Shown piece by piece: positions 1 to 7,628 of a stretch of DNA of 64,000 bases (its first letter is position 1; each line of letters begins with the position of its first letter). The DNA comes from DAOTWA01 sp963702935 (GTDB taxonomy: Bacteria > Chloroflexota > Anaerolineae > Anaerolineales > Anaerolineaceae): contig OY969772.1 in assembly GCA_963702935.1 (NCBI GenBank), positions 5,084,001 to 5,148,000 of the forward strand, read 5' to 3'. The notes under the pieces are model-generated. The model was not told the DNA's origin and made no database searches. It saw only the letters and a list, made by a program, of their open reading frames with translations. Made by a program: the position numbers and the translations under genes.

Positions 1-183
1 GTTGGGCGAAGTTGCGCCGCTCAAAATTTTTACCAGAGTCGATTTTCCAGCTCCATTCTTCCCCAGTAGAGCACGGACTTCTCCAGCTTGCAATTCGAAG
101 TCCACATTATATAATGCCTGTACCCCTGTGTAATTCTTACAAATATGCTCTACCTTCAATATTGGCGTCTGATTAATTGTCAT
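1..183 (-). CDS. Sugar ABC transporter ATP-binding protein, N-terminal fragment (cut by window edge)
   Basis: The minus-strand frame starting at 183 gives 61 residues before the window ends. It contains a complete Walker A loop (GKNGAGKST, about residues 42-50) in the setting typical of the first nucleotide-binding domain of RbsA/MglA/XylG-type sugar ATPases. These ATPases power import from the cytoplasmic face of the membrane and usually have two fused ATPase domains of about 500 residues in total, so most of the gene lies to the left of the window. It follows the substrate-binding protein gene on the same strand, so it most likely energises that importer. The sugar cannot be told from this fragment. 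Confidence 0.9.
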   Translation of the reverse strand, partial: MTINQTPILKVEHICKNYTGVQALYNVDFELQAGEVRALLGKNGAGKSTLVKILSGATSPN

Positions 184-244
184 GATGGATTACTCCCTGA
201 ACCAGCTCCTAAAAAATTTACAGGCCAGCTACGATCGATTGGGT

Positions 245-278
245 GGTTCTACTCTCCGGTCTCCCGGAGAGTAGAACC
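245..278 (-). terminator. Strong hairpin between binding-protein and ATPase genes
   Basis: A perfect 15-bp inverted repeat (arms 245-259 and 264-278, 4-nt loop) lies 18 bases past the stop of the binding-protein gene and before the ATPase start at 183. No clear U-tract follows on the minus strand. It may therefore be an attenuating or mRNA-stabilising intercistronic hairpin, which would raise binding-protein output over the ATPase, rather than a full terminator. The hairpin is seen directly; its role is inferred. Confidence 0.6.
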
Positions 279-295
279 GAAATCAATCAAAAATC

Positions 296-2287
296 TCAGT
301 CTCCATTCAGGTATTTATCAATTGCTGCCTTATTATCCCGGGAGAAAAATGCGTTCGGTACGACGGTATAGGAATCAACCGTGTCACCATTCAAGACCTT
401 CACTGCTGCAAAAACTGCATCTTCGCCCATCAAAACAGGACCCTGTCCGGTCACAGCCTGGAGGACGTTGTCATCGGCGCTGAGGAACTGCGCCAGTTGA
501 GGGCTGATGTCGGTGCCAAAGACGTAGACCTTCCCCATCAGGTTCATCGTACGCACCGAAATAACTTCTCCCACGGTGCCGCCCTCGTTCTCGGACCACA
601 AAACGTTGATCTGCGGGTTGGCTTGCAGCATACTCTCGCCCACCGTCGAACCCGTATCCGGCATGTAGGCTTCCTGGTTGGCCACTTCCGTCCACTTCAC
701 ACCCTTGTCCGCCAGGGCTTGGCGGAACCCGTCTCCACGCTGTTTGCAGGCTTCAAACCGGTCGCACTGCAAAATGCCTACATTCACTTCTTGGCCGGCC
801 ATATTCTTCGGCAGCCAGCCGGCTAAGTACTCCCCCGTCTGGTAGCCCAGGGAGGCCTGGTCCGTCTCATAGAAGGCAGACACGTACTTGGCCGCATCGG
901 TGCTGTTGATGCAGGTGTTGAAGCAGATGATCTTGATCCCGGCATCGTAGGCTTGCTTGATCGCCGCCACAGAAGCATCCACCGACTCGGGGGTGATGAC
1001 GATGGCGTCTACTTTCCGCGCAATGTAATCCTCGATAAACGAGGTCTCTTCGGCGATATCGTGATCGTGAATGTTCACGATCAGGTCTACCCCCGCGCTT
1101 TGGGCGGCCGTCTCCATGCCCTTTTGGATATTTTCGAAAAAGCTGTCCCGACCGAATAACACCGCGCCAATCGTGTACTTCTGGTTGGCCTTGACCACTT
1201 CTGCCTGGTCAGAAGCCGCGGCTGGGGCTTGCGTGGCCGCCGGCGGTTGAGTCGCCTCAGGCGCTGCCGCTCCATAGTCTTTCACATATTGGTCAATTGC
1301 AGCCTTATCATCCCGGGAGAAAAATGCGTTCGGCACGACGGTATAGGAATCAACCGCGTCACCTTTAAGGAGCGAGACGGCCGCCTGCACCGCATCTCCC
1401 CCCATTTCACGTGGGCTCTGCCCAGTGACCGCCTGGAGGACGTTGTCATCGGCGGTGAGGAACTGCGCCAACTGGGGGCTGATGTCGGTGCCAAAGACGT
1501 AGACCTTCCCCGTCAGGTTCATCGTGCGCACCGAAATAACTTCTCCCACGGTGCCGCCCTCGTTCTCGGACCACAAAACGTTGATCTGCGGGTTGGCTTG
1601 CAGCATACTCTCGCCCACCGTCGAACCCGTATCCGGCATGTAGGCTTCCTGGTTGGCTACTTCCGTCCACTTCACACCCTTGTCCGCCAGGGCTTGGCGG
1701 AACCCGTCTCCACGCTGTTTGCAGGCTTCAAACCGGTCGCACTGCAAAATGCCTACATTCACTTCTTGGCCGGCCATATTCTTCGGCAGCCAGCCGGCTA
1801 AGTACTCCCCCGTCTGGTAGCCCAGGGAGGCTTGGTCCGTCTCATAGAAGGCGGATACGTACTTGGCCGCATCGGTGCTGTTGATGCAGGTGTTGAAGCA
1901 GATGATCTTGATCCCGGCATCGTAGGCTTGCTTGATCGCCGCCACAGAAGCATCCACCGACTCGGGGGTGATGACGATGGCGTCTACTTTTCGCGCAATG
2001 TAATCCTCGATGAACGAGGTCTCTTCGGCGATATCGTGATCGTGAATGTTTACGATCAGGTCTACCCCCGCGCTTTGGGCAGCCGTCTCCATGCCCTTTT
2101 GGATATTTTCGAAAAAGCTGTCCCGACCGAACAACACCGCGCCGATGGTGTACTTCTTTGCCGCAGCCGGCGCCTGAGCCGTTGGCGCTTGCGTGGCTTG
2201 GGAAACTTGTGTAGCAGCGGGTGTGCATGCGCTCAAAAGCAGAACAAAGAGAACAACAAAACTGAGCCACTTCATTTTCTTCAACAT
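296..2287 (-). CDS. Sugar ABC substrate-binding lipoprotein with two near-identical tandem binding domains
   Basis: This encodes a predicted secreted lipoprotein of 663 residues, twice the usual size of a periplasmic sugar-binding protein of the RbsB type (Peripla_BP_4). The start at 2287 is chosen because a GAGGAGG ribosome site sits just upstream; an in-frame ATG exists 16 codons earlier without such a site. A signal peptide ends in the lipobox LLSAC, placing the lipidated cysteine at residue 21. An Ala/Pro/Thr/Gln linker follows, then binding domain 1 (about 45-345), a second Ala/Pro linker, and binding domain 2 (about 370-663). The domains are identical from YTIGAVLFG for over 200 residues and differ mainly near their C-terminal ends. 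It is encoded downstream of a ROK regulator and upstream of a sugar ATPase. The ligand is probably a monosaccharide, by family. Confidence 0.9.
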   Translation of the reverse strand: MLKKMKWLSFVVLFVLLLSACTPAATQVSQATQAPTAQAPAAAKKYTIGAVLFGRDSFFENIQKGMETAAQSAGVDLIVNIHDHDIAEETSFIEDYIARKVDAIVITPESVDASVAAIKQAYDAGIKIICFNTCINSTDAAKYVSAFYETDQASLGYQTGEYLAGWLPKNMAGQEVNVGILQCDRFEACKQRGDGFRQALADKGVKWTEVANQEAYMPDTGSTVGESMLQANPQINVLWSENEGGTVGEVISVRTMNLTGKVYVFGTDISPQLAQFLTADDNVLQAVTGQSPREMGGDAVQAAVSLLKGDAVDSYTVVPNAFFSRDDKAAIDQYVKDYGAAAPEATQPPAATQAPAAASDQAEVVKANQKYTIGAVLFGRDSFFENIQKGMETAAQSAGVDLIVNIHDHDIAEETSFIEDYIARKVDAIVITPESVDASVAAIKQAYDAGIKIICFNTCINSTDAAKYVSAFYETDQASLGYQTGEYLAGWLPKNMAGQEVNVGILQCDRFEACKQRGDGFRQALADKGVKWTEVANQEAYMPDTGSTVGESMLQANPQINVLWSENEGGTVGEVISVRTMNLMGKVYVFGTDISPQLAQFLSADDNVLQAVTGQGPVLMGEDAVFAAVKVLNGDTVDSYTVVPNAFFSRDNKAAIDKYLNGD
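316..2156 (-). repeat. Intragenic 975-bp tandem duplication
   Basis: Units at about 316-1181 and 1291-2156 match base for base with only scattered differences, at a constant offset of 975 bp (325 codons). The intervening linker sequence completes the repeat unit, so the reading frame is preserved. Differences cluster at the 3' end of each unit (plus-strand 380-420 against 1355-1400), which looks like an older duplication homogenised by gene conversion or a recent one under local change. A repeat this long can also be mis-assembled. Confidence 0.92.
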
Positions 2288-2508
2288 TCTCATCCTCCTC
2301 GACTTTGATTGAACAAGGAACGCTACAACGGGCACTTTCGTGGATGCTAACCCACCCAGATGGCTTGAGTCACTTTTTTCTGTGGGCTTTTAGATAGATG
2401 GCTTAGGCGTGCTTTACATTGCTGGTCTCCTTTCTGGTATCCACCGGAACCGGCCGGGGCGATTATCATGTTCCTGCCTTCACTCTGCTTCTACGTAGAT
2501 AGGTTGCA

Positions 2509-2528
2509 AGAGAACAGAACCGTTCTCT
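2509..2528 (-). terminator. Short hairpin after the ROK regulator gene
   Basis: A 7-bp inverted repeat (AGAGAAC…GTTCTCT, 6-nt loop) lies immediately past the stop of the ROK gene. There is no T-run after it on the minus strand, so it may be a weak terminator. The nested palindrome AGAACcGTTCT could equally be a regulator-binding site ahead of the binding-protein gene. I could not assign a convincing promoter in the rest of the gap 2288-2508. Confidence 0.3.
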
Positions 2529-2532
2529 GGTT

Positions 2533-3783
2533 TCAAAAAGCAAGTTTGAGGTGAAATTCAGGGTTTTGAAACAGTTCTCGTAATACCAGGGAAAATGCAC
2601 CAATGATTGAAGAGTCAGCATTCAAACCACTAAAAAGAATGGGAATCGCCTGTCCGCCACGCGGGAGCACACGTCGATTAACCTGGTCTTGGAGCTCGTT
2701 CTGGATCAGATCTCCAATCAAGCTGATTTTTCCACCAATAATCACAGTCTCCGGATCATATAAATTGATGATATTCGTGATTCCAATAATCAGCGCTCGT
2801 TCGATTGGTTGTAGCGATTCAAGCGCTAAGGTATCCCCCACATGGGCTGCTTTCGCAATCTTTTCGAAATTCGCTTCTTCCTTTTCAGCGCACAAATCCG
2901 TGATCATGCTGGTCCTGCCTGCCGCGATCGCTCGAGAAACAAATTCCTCGGCCGTTCGGGGGGAGGCGTACAGCTCCAGGCAGCCATAGTTGCCACAGCC
3001 GCATTGAGCACCATCTGCCTGGATCGTCATATGGCCGATCTCACCGGCTACATCGTGGTGTCCGCGATAGATATCACCGTTTATGACCAGACCACCACCT
3101 ACCCCGTCCTCGATCAGCAAATAAACAAAGTTATCGATATCACGGGCAGCGCCAAACCATTTTTCCGCCAGAGCGGCTGCGTTGGCGTCATTATCCAGGA
3201 AAGTGGGAAAACCCGTCTCTTTTTCCACAATCTGGCTGAGAGATGTATTTGGCCATCCCGGAAAGTTCGGAGGCGCAATCAGGATGCCTTTGCGCGCGTC
3301 CAGTGGGCCAGGAGCGCAAATTCCCACCCCCAGAATATGCTTCCGCTCGATGCCCGATTTATCGATAAGCTTGTTGATCAGGTCCAATAGGGCAGGCAAA
3401 TTGATATCGAAAGGATTGGTCATCGAGGCATGGATAGTCAGCCTGAAAACCTCGCTCATATCGATATCGGTGAGGATGCCTTGAATGTTGGCCCGGGAGA
3501 GGCGAATTGCGACGATGTAACCTCTTTGAGAACAAATGCGCAACATGGAACGCCGTCGGCCGCCGCGGCTTTCACCAAAACCAGCTTCTTCAATTAACCC
3601 CTGCTCCAACAGCTCACGCGTAATATGCGTCAATGTTGCCGGATTGAGGCCAGTGCGATTTGCGAGCTCCGCGCGCGAGATTGAGCCGGCCTCTCGGATA
3701 GTCCTGAAAACCACCATCCGATTCAACAATTTGACGTCTTTCATATTATGACCAGTTTGATCTGTAGAATAAACGAAGGACAT
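2533..3783 (-). CDS. ROK-family transcriptional regulator (NagC/XylR-like)
   Basis: This is a cytoplasmic repressor or activator of 416 residues, normal for ROK regulators. The first about 75 residues form a winged helix-turn-helix (SRAELANRTGLNPATLTHITR region). The rest is a ROK sugar-kinase-like domain with the zinc-binding signature CGCGNYGCLE. Regulators of this class sense a sugar or sugar phosphate and control uptake genes. It is encoded directly upstream of, and on the same strand as, the sugar-binding protein gene, which makes that importer the likely target. A GGAGG site 10 bases before the ATG supports the start at 3783; an ATG 13 codons later is the alternative. Confidence 0.9.
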   Translation of the reverse strand: MSFVYSTDQTGHNMKDVKLLNRMVVFRTIREAGSISRAELANRTGLNPATLTHITRELLEQGLIEEAGFGESRGGRRRSMLRICSQRGYIVAIRLSRANIQGILTDIDMSEVFRLTIHASMTNPFDINLPALLDLINKLIDKSGIERKHILGVGICAPGPLDARKGILIAPPNFPGWPNTSLSQIVEKETGFPTFLDNDANAAALAEKWFGAARDIDNFVYLLIEDGVGGGLVINGDIYRGHHDVAGEIGHMTIQADGAQCGCGNYGCLELYASPRTAEEFVSRAIAAGRTSMITDLCAEKEEANFEKIAKAAHVGDTLALESLQPIERALIIGITNIINLYDPETVIIGGKISLIGDLIQNELQDQVNRRVLPRGGQAIPILFSGLNADSSIIGAFSLVLRELFQNPEFHLKLAF

Positions 3784-3882
3784 GTTTGAAAATCCTCCAA
3801 AGGGGAACCGGTGAAGCCAGCTAACCCAAAGTGAAAGTCTTAAAAATCAGTAGTCTGTAACATTCCAACGCGTAGTCAGGCA

Positions 3883-4761
3883 CTAAGGAGATGCAGTTTC
3901 CCGGTTGCTCTGGTTCAGGAGCGCCTGCTGCCGGCGGTAGTGTTTCATGTAGCCCAGTGCATCCTCATCCTTGCCCACGAGGAGATCGATGGCCCGGATC
4001 GTCCCGGTCATTTTGTGTGGATCGGTGATAGCGCAGGTTAGCCCCGCCCCTGCCGCCAGCGCCAGAAAAGCCTGGTTGACCAGGGGCCGCTCCGGCAAGC
4101 CGTGGCTGACGTTGCTGGCCCCCATACTGAGGTTGACCCCCAGCTCGTCGTGGATCAACCGGATGGCCTGCAAGGTTACCCGCCCCGCCTGGCTGTCGGC
4201 CGCCACGGCCATTGCCAGGGGGTCGATGATCACGTCTTCCGCCGGGATGCCCCATGCCACTGCCCGCTTGAGGATCTTCTCGGCTACCCTTAGCCGCGCC
4301 TCGGCGCTTGTGGGGATGCCGTCATCGTCGATGATCAAGCCGATCACGGCTGCCTGGTATTCCTTGACCAGCGGCAACAGGCCGTTCAGGCGCGCCTCTT
4401 CCCCGGTGACCGAATTGATCAGGGCCTTGCCGGGGGTCAGCGCCAGACCAGCCGCCAGCACCGCCGGATCGGGAGAATCCAGGCATAATGGCACCTCTAC
4501 GGATTCCTCCAGCAAGGGGATGACTTCTTTCATCAGCGCCACCGCGTCCAACTCAGGCAATCCCACATTGACGTCCAGCACATCTGCCCCAGCCTGAACC
4601 TGGGAGCGCGCCAGGTCCACAATGTATTGCAAATCCCGCTGATGCAACGCCTCTACCATTTTCTTGCGCCCGGTAGGGTTGATTTTCTCGCCGATGATCA
4701 CAAACGGTCGCTTCGAACCGATCGTGACCGTTTTTCGCGTTCCGCGCAGGACCGTTTCCAT
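3883..4761 (-). CDS. Methyltetrahydrofolate:corrinoid/methyltransferase (pterin-binding)
   Basis: The 292-residue protein has the TIM-barrel pterin-binding fold shared by dihydropteroate synthase, MetH and MtgA/AcsE-type methyltransferases: FVIIGEKINPTGRKKM at the start, ADVLDVNVG near residue 60, and a methyltetrahydrofolate-type IDPLAMAV segment. It most likely moves a methyl group between a corrinoid protein and tetrahydrofolate. The corrinoid protein gene lies 4 bp upstream on the same strand, so the two are almost certainly co-transcribed. It lacks the other MetH domains, so it is not methionine synthase. A dihydropteroate synthase role is unlikely given the corrinoid neighbour. Confidence 0.85.
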   Translation of the reverse strand: METVLRGTRKTVTIGSKRPFVIIGEKINPTGRKKMVEALHQRDLQYIVDLARSQVQAGADVLDVNVGLPELDAVALMKEVIPLLEESVEVPLCLDSPDPAVLAAGLALTPGKALINSVTGEEARLNGLLPLVKEYQAAVIGLIIDDDGIPTSAEARLRVAEKILKRAVAWGIPAEDVIIDPLAMAVAADSQAGRVTLQAIRLIHDELGVNLSMGASNVSHGLPERPLVNQAFLALAAGAGLTCAITDPHKMTGTIRAIDLLVGKDEDALGYMKHYRRQQALLNQSNRETASP

Positions 4762-4765
4762 CCCC

Positions 4766-5404
4766 TCAAGCCCCCATTAACGTCTGAGCCAGGCTGACCG
4801 CCCGACTGGCATCCGCAGCGTAACCATCCGCCCCGATCATCTCGGCGAAGGCCTGGTTGACCGGCGCTCCCCCAACGATCACTTTGACTTTCTGGCGCAG
4901 TCCTGCGGCTTGAAGGTCCTGAATGGTCTTTCCCATCATCGGCATGGTGGTGGTCAGGAGCGCTGAGAGGGCAATAATATCGGGAGCCTGCTCGCGCGCT
5001 ACTGAGATAAATTTCTCCGCATCCACGTCTACGCCCAGATCCAATACTTCGAACCCCGCCCCTTCCAGCATCATCGCTACCAGGTTCTTGCCGATGTCGT
5101 GCAGATCGCCCTTGACGGTGCCAACTGCTATCTTGCCAGCAGCCTGAACATGATGTTTGAGCAGCTCGGGCTTGAGCAGGGCCAATCCGGCTTGCATGGC
5201 GCGGGCGGCAATGAGCATCTCCGGAACGAAATATTCGCCGGTCTCGAAGCGTTGGCCGACTTCTTTCATCGCGACAATCATGCCCTCGCTCAAGATCTGG
5301 GCCGGGTCCTGACCTGCGTCGAGCGCCGCCTGTACCGCTGTGAGTGTGTCTGCTTTCTCCCCATTCAGAATGGCATCGTAGATTGTTTGCAGTTTGGTGT
5401 CCAT
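4766..5404 (-). CDS. Corrinoid (B12-binding) methyl-carrier protein
   Basis: The 212-residue protein has the usual two-domain layout of MtaC/MtbC/MtgC carriers: an N-terminal helical 'cap' (about 1-85) and a Rossmann-like B12-binding domain. The base-off ligand motif DLHDIGKN (DxHxxG) sits at about residue 101, and the later SALLTTTM and GGAPVN segments complete the cobalamin pocket. It carries a methyl group on cobalt between a substrate-specific methyltransferase and the folate methyltransferase encoded immediately downstream. The substrate-specific partner (for example an MttB-like enzyme) is not in the window, so the methyl donor is unknown. Confidence 0.9.
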   Translation of the reverse strand: MDTKLQTIYDAILNGEKADTLTAVQAALDAGQDPAQILSEGMIVAMKEVGQRFETGEYFVPEMLIAARAMQAGLALLKPELLKHHVQAAGKIAVGTVKGDLHDIGKNLVAMMLEGAGFEVLDLGVDVDAEKFISVAREQAPDIIALSALLTTTMPMMGKTIQDLQAAGLRQKVKVIVGGAPVNQAFAEMIGADGYAADASRAVSLAQTLMGA

Positions 5405-5735
5405 GGTTTCTCTTTCCTGATAAAGTTTTGACGTTCGAAGGTGAAATACGCTTCGCGGTCCTGCGTAGAGATCATAAACAAACTGGCGAACTGGACGTTC
5501 AATATCCTTCTCAAGATGGCGGGCTTGAGGATAGGCTCAAGCGCCTGGGCTTTGGAAACCTATCATCAATAATTGACAGCCGGAAGAAGGAAAGCCTTCA
5601 ATCTTCCTCGATTGTCAAGAGTGCAAATCTGGTATTCAGGTTGATTTACGGGTAATTGGAAAACTTTCTTTATTGATACAATCAACTAAGTGACCACAAT
5701 ATAGCATATAGTAACCCCCTTGTCAATACCCTTTT
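5405..5735. other. Intergenic stretch without a recognised gene
   Basis: About 330 bp between the corrinoid gene start and a mobile-element footprint. Open frames here are short and resemble no family I know. It probably holds the promoter of the methyltransferase pair, but no -35/-10 pair was convincing. Confidence 0.5.
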
Positions 5736-5745
5736 TGAGAGGGTA

Positions 5746-5930
5746 CATGGCGTTCTCAAGAATAAAGGTTGTCATTGCGAGGAGGGCGTTCTTTGCCCGA
5801 CGAAGCAATCTCGGTGCCGGCCCTGAGATCGCCACGCCCTGGCGCGCTGCGTGCCCGAAGGGCAAAGAACACCCAGGGCTCGCGATGACACAGATCATAG
5901 TGGCTGTCAAGGAAACATGAGAACGCCATA
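5746..5930. mobile_element. MITE-like 185-bp element with inverted ends and 10-bp direct repeats
   Basis: Outer inverted repeats ATGGCGTTCTCA (5747-5758) and TGAGAACGCCAT (5918-5929) are flanked by the direct repeat TGAGAGGGTA at 5736-5745 and 5931-5940, as expected of a target duplication. A second, nested inverted pair begins GTCATTGCGAG (5771) and ends CTCGCGATGAC (5889). This resembles the palindromic 'cattgcgag…gaagcaatc' repeats scattered in several bacterial genomes. It has no coding capacity. It may be a non-autonomous element moved by an IS. Confidence 0.65.
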
Positions 5931-5995
5931 TGAGAGGGTAGGGTAATCGTATTTGGGAAGGTGTGAGAAAATGGCTGTAAGGGAGGGGTACAGCC

Positions 5996-6451
5996 ATGGA
6001 CGAAAAACCGATTGGAAAGATCAAAGAACACTTTGGGAGGCTCACCGGCCCACGGATTGGGAATGCGACTCGCCACAAATTGATGGACATCCTGGTGATA
6101 GCGATCCTGGCAGTTATCTGCGGAGCGGACGGGTGGAGTGATGTGGAGTTATTCGGGCGCAGCAAAAAGAAATGGCTCAAAACTTTTTTGGAATTGCCGC
6201 ACGGGATCCCATCGCACGACACGTTTGGACGAGTGTTTGCCCGCATCGACCCGCAAGAATTCGAACGCAGCTTCATAAGTTGGGTGAAAACGATCCAGGA
6301 GCTGACCGCAGGCGAAATGATTGCCCTTGACGGGAAACAACTGCGTGGCTCGCACGAAAGCCGGGACAGGCGGGAAGTGATCGACATTGTCAGCGCCTGG
6401 GCCACAGCTAATCAATTGGTATGGAAATGCCCCCTGAGGAAACGATGCTGA
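5996..6451 (+). pseudogene. ISAs1-family (H-repeat-type) transposase, N-terminal fragment
   Basis: The frame gives the N-terminal third of an ISAs1/'H-repeat' DDE transposase: the DUF4338-like start, then MIALDGKQLRGSHESRD, which contains the first catalytic aspartate. Full-length proteins are about 370 residues, but homology ends near 6420, where the frame runs into the next gene. A GGAGGGG site precedes the ATG. The rest of the element is absent, so this is a dead remnant. ISAs1 elements make 8-10-bp target repeats, which is notable beside the 10-bp repeat just upstream. Confidence 0.8.
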
Positions 6452-6648
6452 TCAGATATTCGTGTAAGGATATGAGGTTGAACTACTCCTTTGTAGTGAA
6501 GGGCGAGGCGCTGGAAGAGGTGACAAAGAAGGCGCTGGAGCACGTGCTGGCTAAGCACGCAGATGATTTCAATAGCATCCATTCGCCGGCGGAGATCGAG
6601 CGGATGGAGCAAGCGCTGGCGCGGTCAACGCGGGTGGTGGCAGGCTAA
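6445..6648 (+). CDS. DUF1059-type small protein
   Basis: The 67-residue protein starts MLIRYSCKDM and carries the DUF1059 pattern: a Cys near the N-terminus, then SFVVKGEALEEV and ALEHVLAKHADDF. The function of this family is unknown. An ATG eight codons earlier exists, but GAGGAAACG just before 6445 is the better ribosome site, and the upstream residues come from the transposase junction. The second family cysteine (usually MGxDC) is replaced by asparagine in RLNYSF. A strong hairpin terminator follows directly. Confidence 0.7.
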   Translation: MLIRYSCKDMRLNYSFVVKGEALEEVTKKALEHVLAKHADDFNSIHSPAEIERMEQALARSTRVVAG

Positions 6649-6663
6649 TAGAGAAGATTTGTC

Positions 6664-6703
6664 ATTCCAAAAAGCCAATCCTTGCAGATTGGCTTTTTGG
6701 AAT
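6664..6703. terminator. Rho-independent terminator
   Basis: A 17-bp perfect stem (6664-6680 with 6687-6703, 6-nt loop) whose arms carry A and T runs (AAAAAGCC / GGCTTTTT). It can act in both directions. It separates the DUF1059 gene from the next plus-strand operon. Confidence 0.85.
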
Positions 6704-6726
6704 CGGCAGACAGATTTTTGATAGAT

Positions 6727-6775
6727 ATTTTATAGGTTTTTGCAGGGACATGGATAGCCTTTTTTTCGTAAGATG
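6727..6775 (+). promoter_or_regulatory. Conserved 49-bp promoter-like element, copy 1
   Basis: Gene-strand blocks are ATTTTATAGG, AGGGACA, GATAGCC and CGTAAGATG. The same blocks at the same spacing recur on the minus strand at 41736-41783 and 48625-48673. GGGACA and TAAGAT, 18 bp apart, could be -35 and -10 hexamers, with ATTTTATAGGT as an upstream activator site. A transcript would then start near 6781, leaving a leader of about 29 nt to an ATG at 6810 with a good ribosome site. The regulator is unknown. Confidence 0.7.
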
Positions 6776-6789
6776 ATCCAAGGGATTTC

Positions 6790-7566
6790 TTGCGAAAGGG
6801 AGTGAGCGAATGTCCGAAATTTTCTGGGAAAGTCGCCCTTGTAACCGGCGCTGCCTCGGGCATTGGACGCACCAGCGCCTTGTTTTATGCCCGAGAAGGT
6901 GCAAAGGTGGTCGTGTCTGATGTCAATGGGGAAGGCGGCCAGGAAACTGTCCGGTTGATTCGAGAGGCAGGCGGCGCAGCCTTCTTTGTCAAAACCGATG
7001 TGGAAAACCCTGCGGATTGCGAAATCCTGGTCAAAAGGACGGCGAAGGAATATGGCCGCCTCGATTTCGCCTGCAATAATGCGGGCATTGGAGGAGAGCA
7101 GAACCTGACCGCCGATTATAGCATTGAGGGATGGCAAAGAGTGATTGCCATCAATCTATCCGGGGTTTTCTACTGCATGAAATTCGAAATTCCCGAAATG
7201 CTCAAAACTGGCGGCGGTGCCATCGTGAACATGGCTTCTATCCTGGGGCAGGTCGGCTTCGCCGGCGCGGCAGCTTACGTTACGGCAAAACACGGGGTGA
7301 TCGGGTTAACCAGGAACGCAGCCATCGAGTACGCAGCCCAGGGGATCCGAGTGAATTCGATTGGACCCGCCTTCATTCGAACGCCCATGATCGCGGCGCT
7401 CGAAGAAAATGAAGAGGCGAACAACATGCTCGTCGGGCTTCACCCTATTGGCCGTTTAGGGCTGCCCGAGGAAGTGGCCGAGCTGGTGATCTGGCTGAGC
7501 TCCCCTCGAGCCTCCTTCGTTACCGGCGCTTATTATCCGGTAGATGGCGGATATCTCGCACGCTAA
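6790..7566 (+). CDS. SDR-family oxidoreductase (short-chain dehydrogenase)
   Basis: A classical short-chain dehydrogenase/reductase of about 255 residues, using NAD(P)H: the cofactor loop TGAASGIG, the NNAG motif and the catalytic YVTAK (Tyr-x-x-x-Lys) with the preceding active-site serine in NMASILG. The C-terminal PVDGGYLAR is also family-typical. The substrate is unknown. The start is odd. The open frame begins at a TTG at 6790, but a well-placed ATG with an AAAGGGAG site lies at 6810 in another frame. Removing one T from the TTTT run at 6820-6823 would give MSEISGKVALVTG, exactly the family start, so a one-base indel there is likely. It is followed 62 bp later by a universal stress gene. 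Confidence 0.88.
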   Translation: MRKGVSECPKFSGKVALVTGAASGIGRTSALFYAREGAKVVVSDVNGEGGQETVRLIREAGGAAFFVKTDVENPADCEILVKRTAKEYGRLDFACNNAGIGGEQNLTADYSIEGWQRVIAINLSGVFYCMKFEIPEMLKTGGGAIVNMASILGQVGFAGAAAYVTAKHGVIGLTRNAAIEYAAQGIRVNSIGPAFIRTPMIAALEENEEANNMLVGLHPIGRLGLPEEVAELVIWLSSPRASFVTGAYYPVDGGYLAR

Positions 7567-7628
7567 ATAAATAGCGCTCGAGTTCGGTTTCCCCTTTCCT
7601 CTCATTCTCCTAGAACGGAGTAATTTTT

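Noticed and set aside
1229..2308. Plus-strand open frames of 150-190 codons opposite the binding-protein gene
   Set aside because: They mirror the tandem repeat of the real gene, lack ribosome sites and have Arg/His-rich antisense composition.
5686..6405. A 239-codon minus-strand frame over the mobile elements
   Set aside because: It is antisense to the transposase fragment, which has clear family motifs and a ribosome site; the composition is antisense-like.
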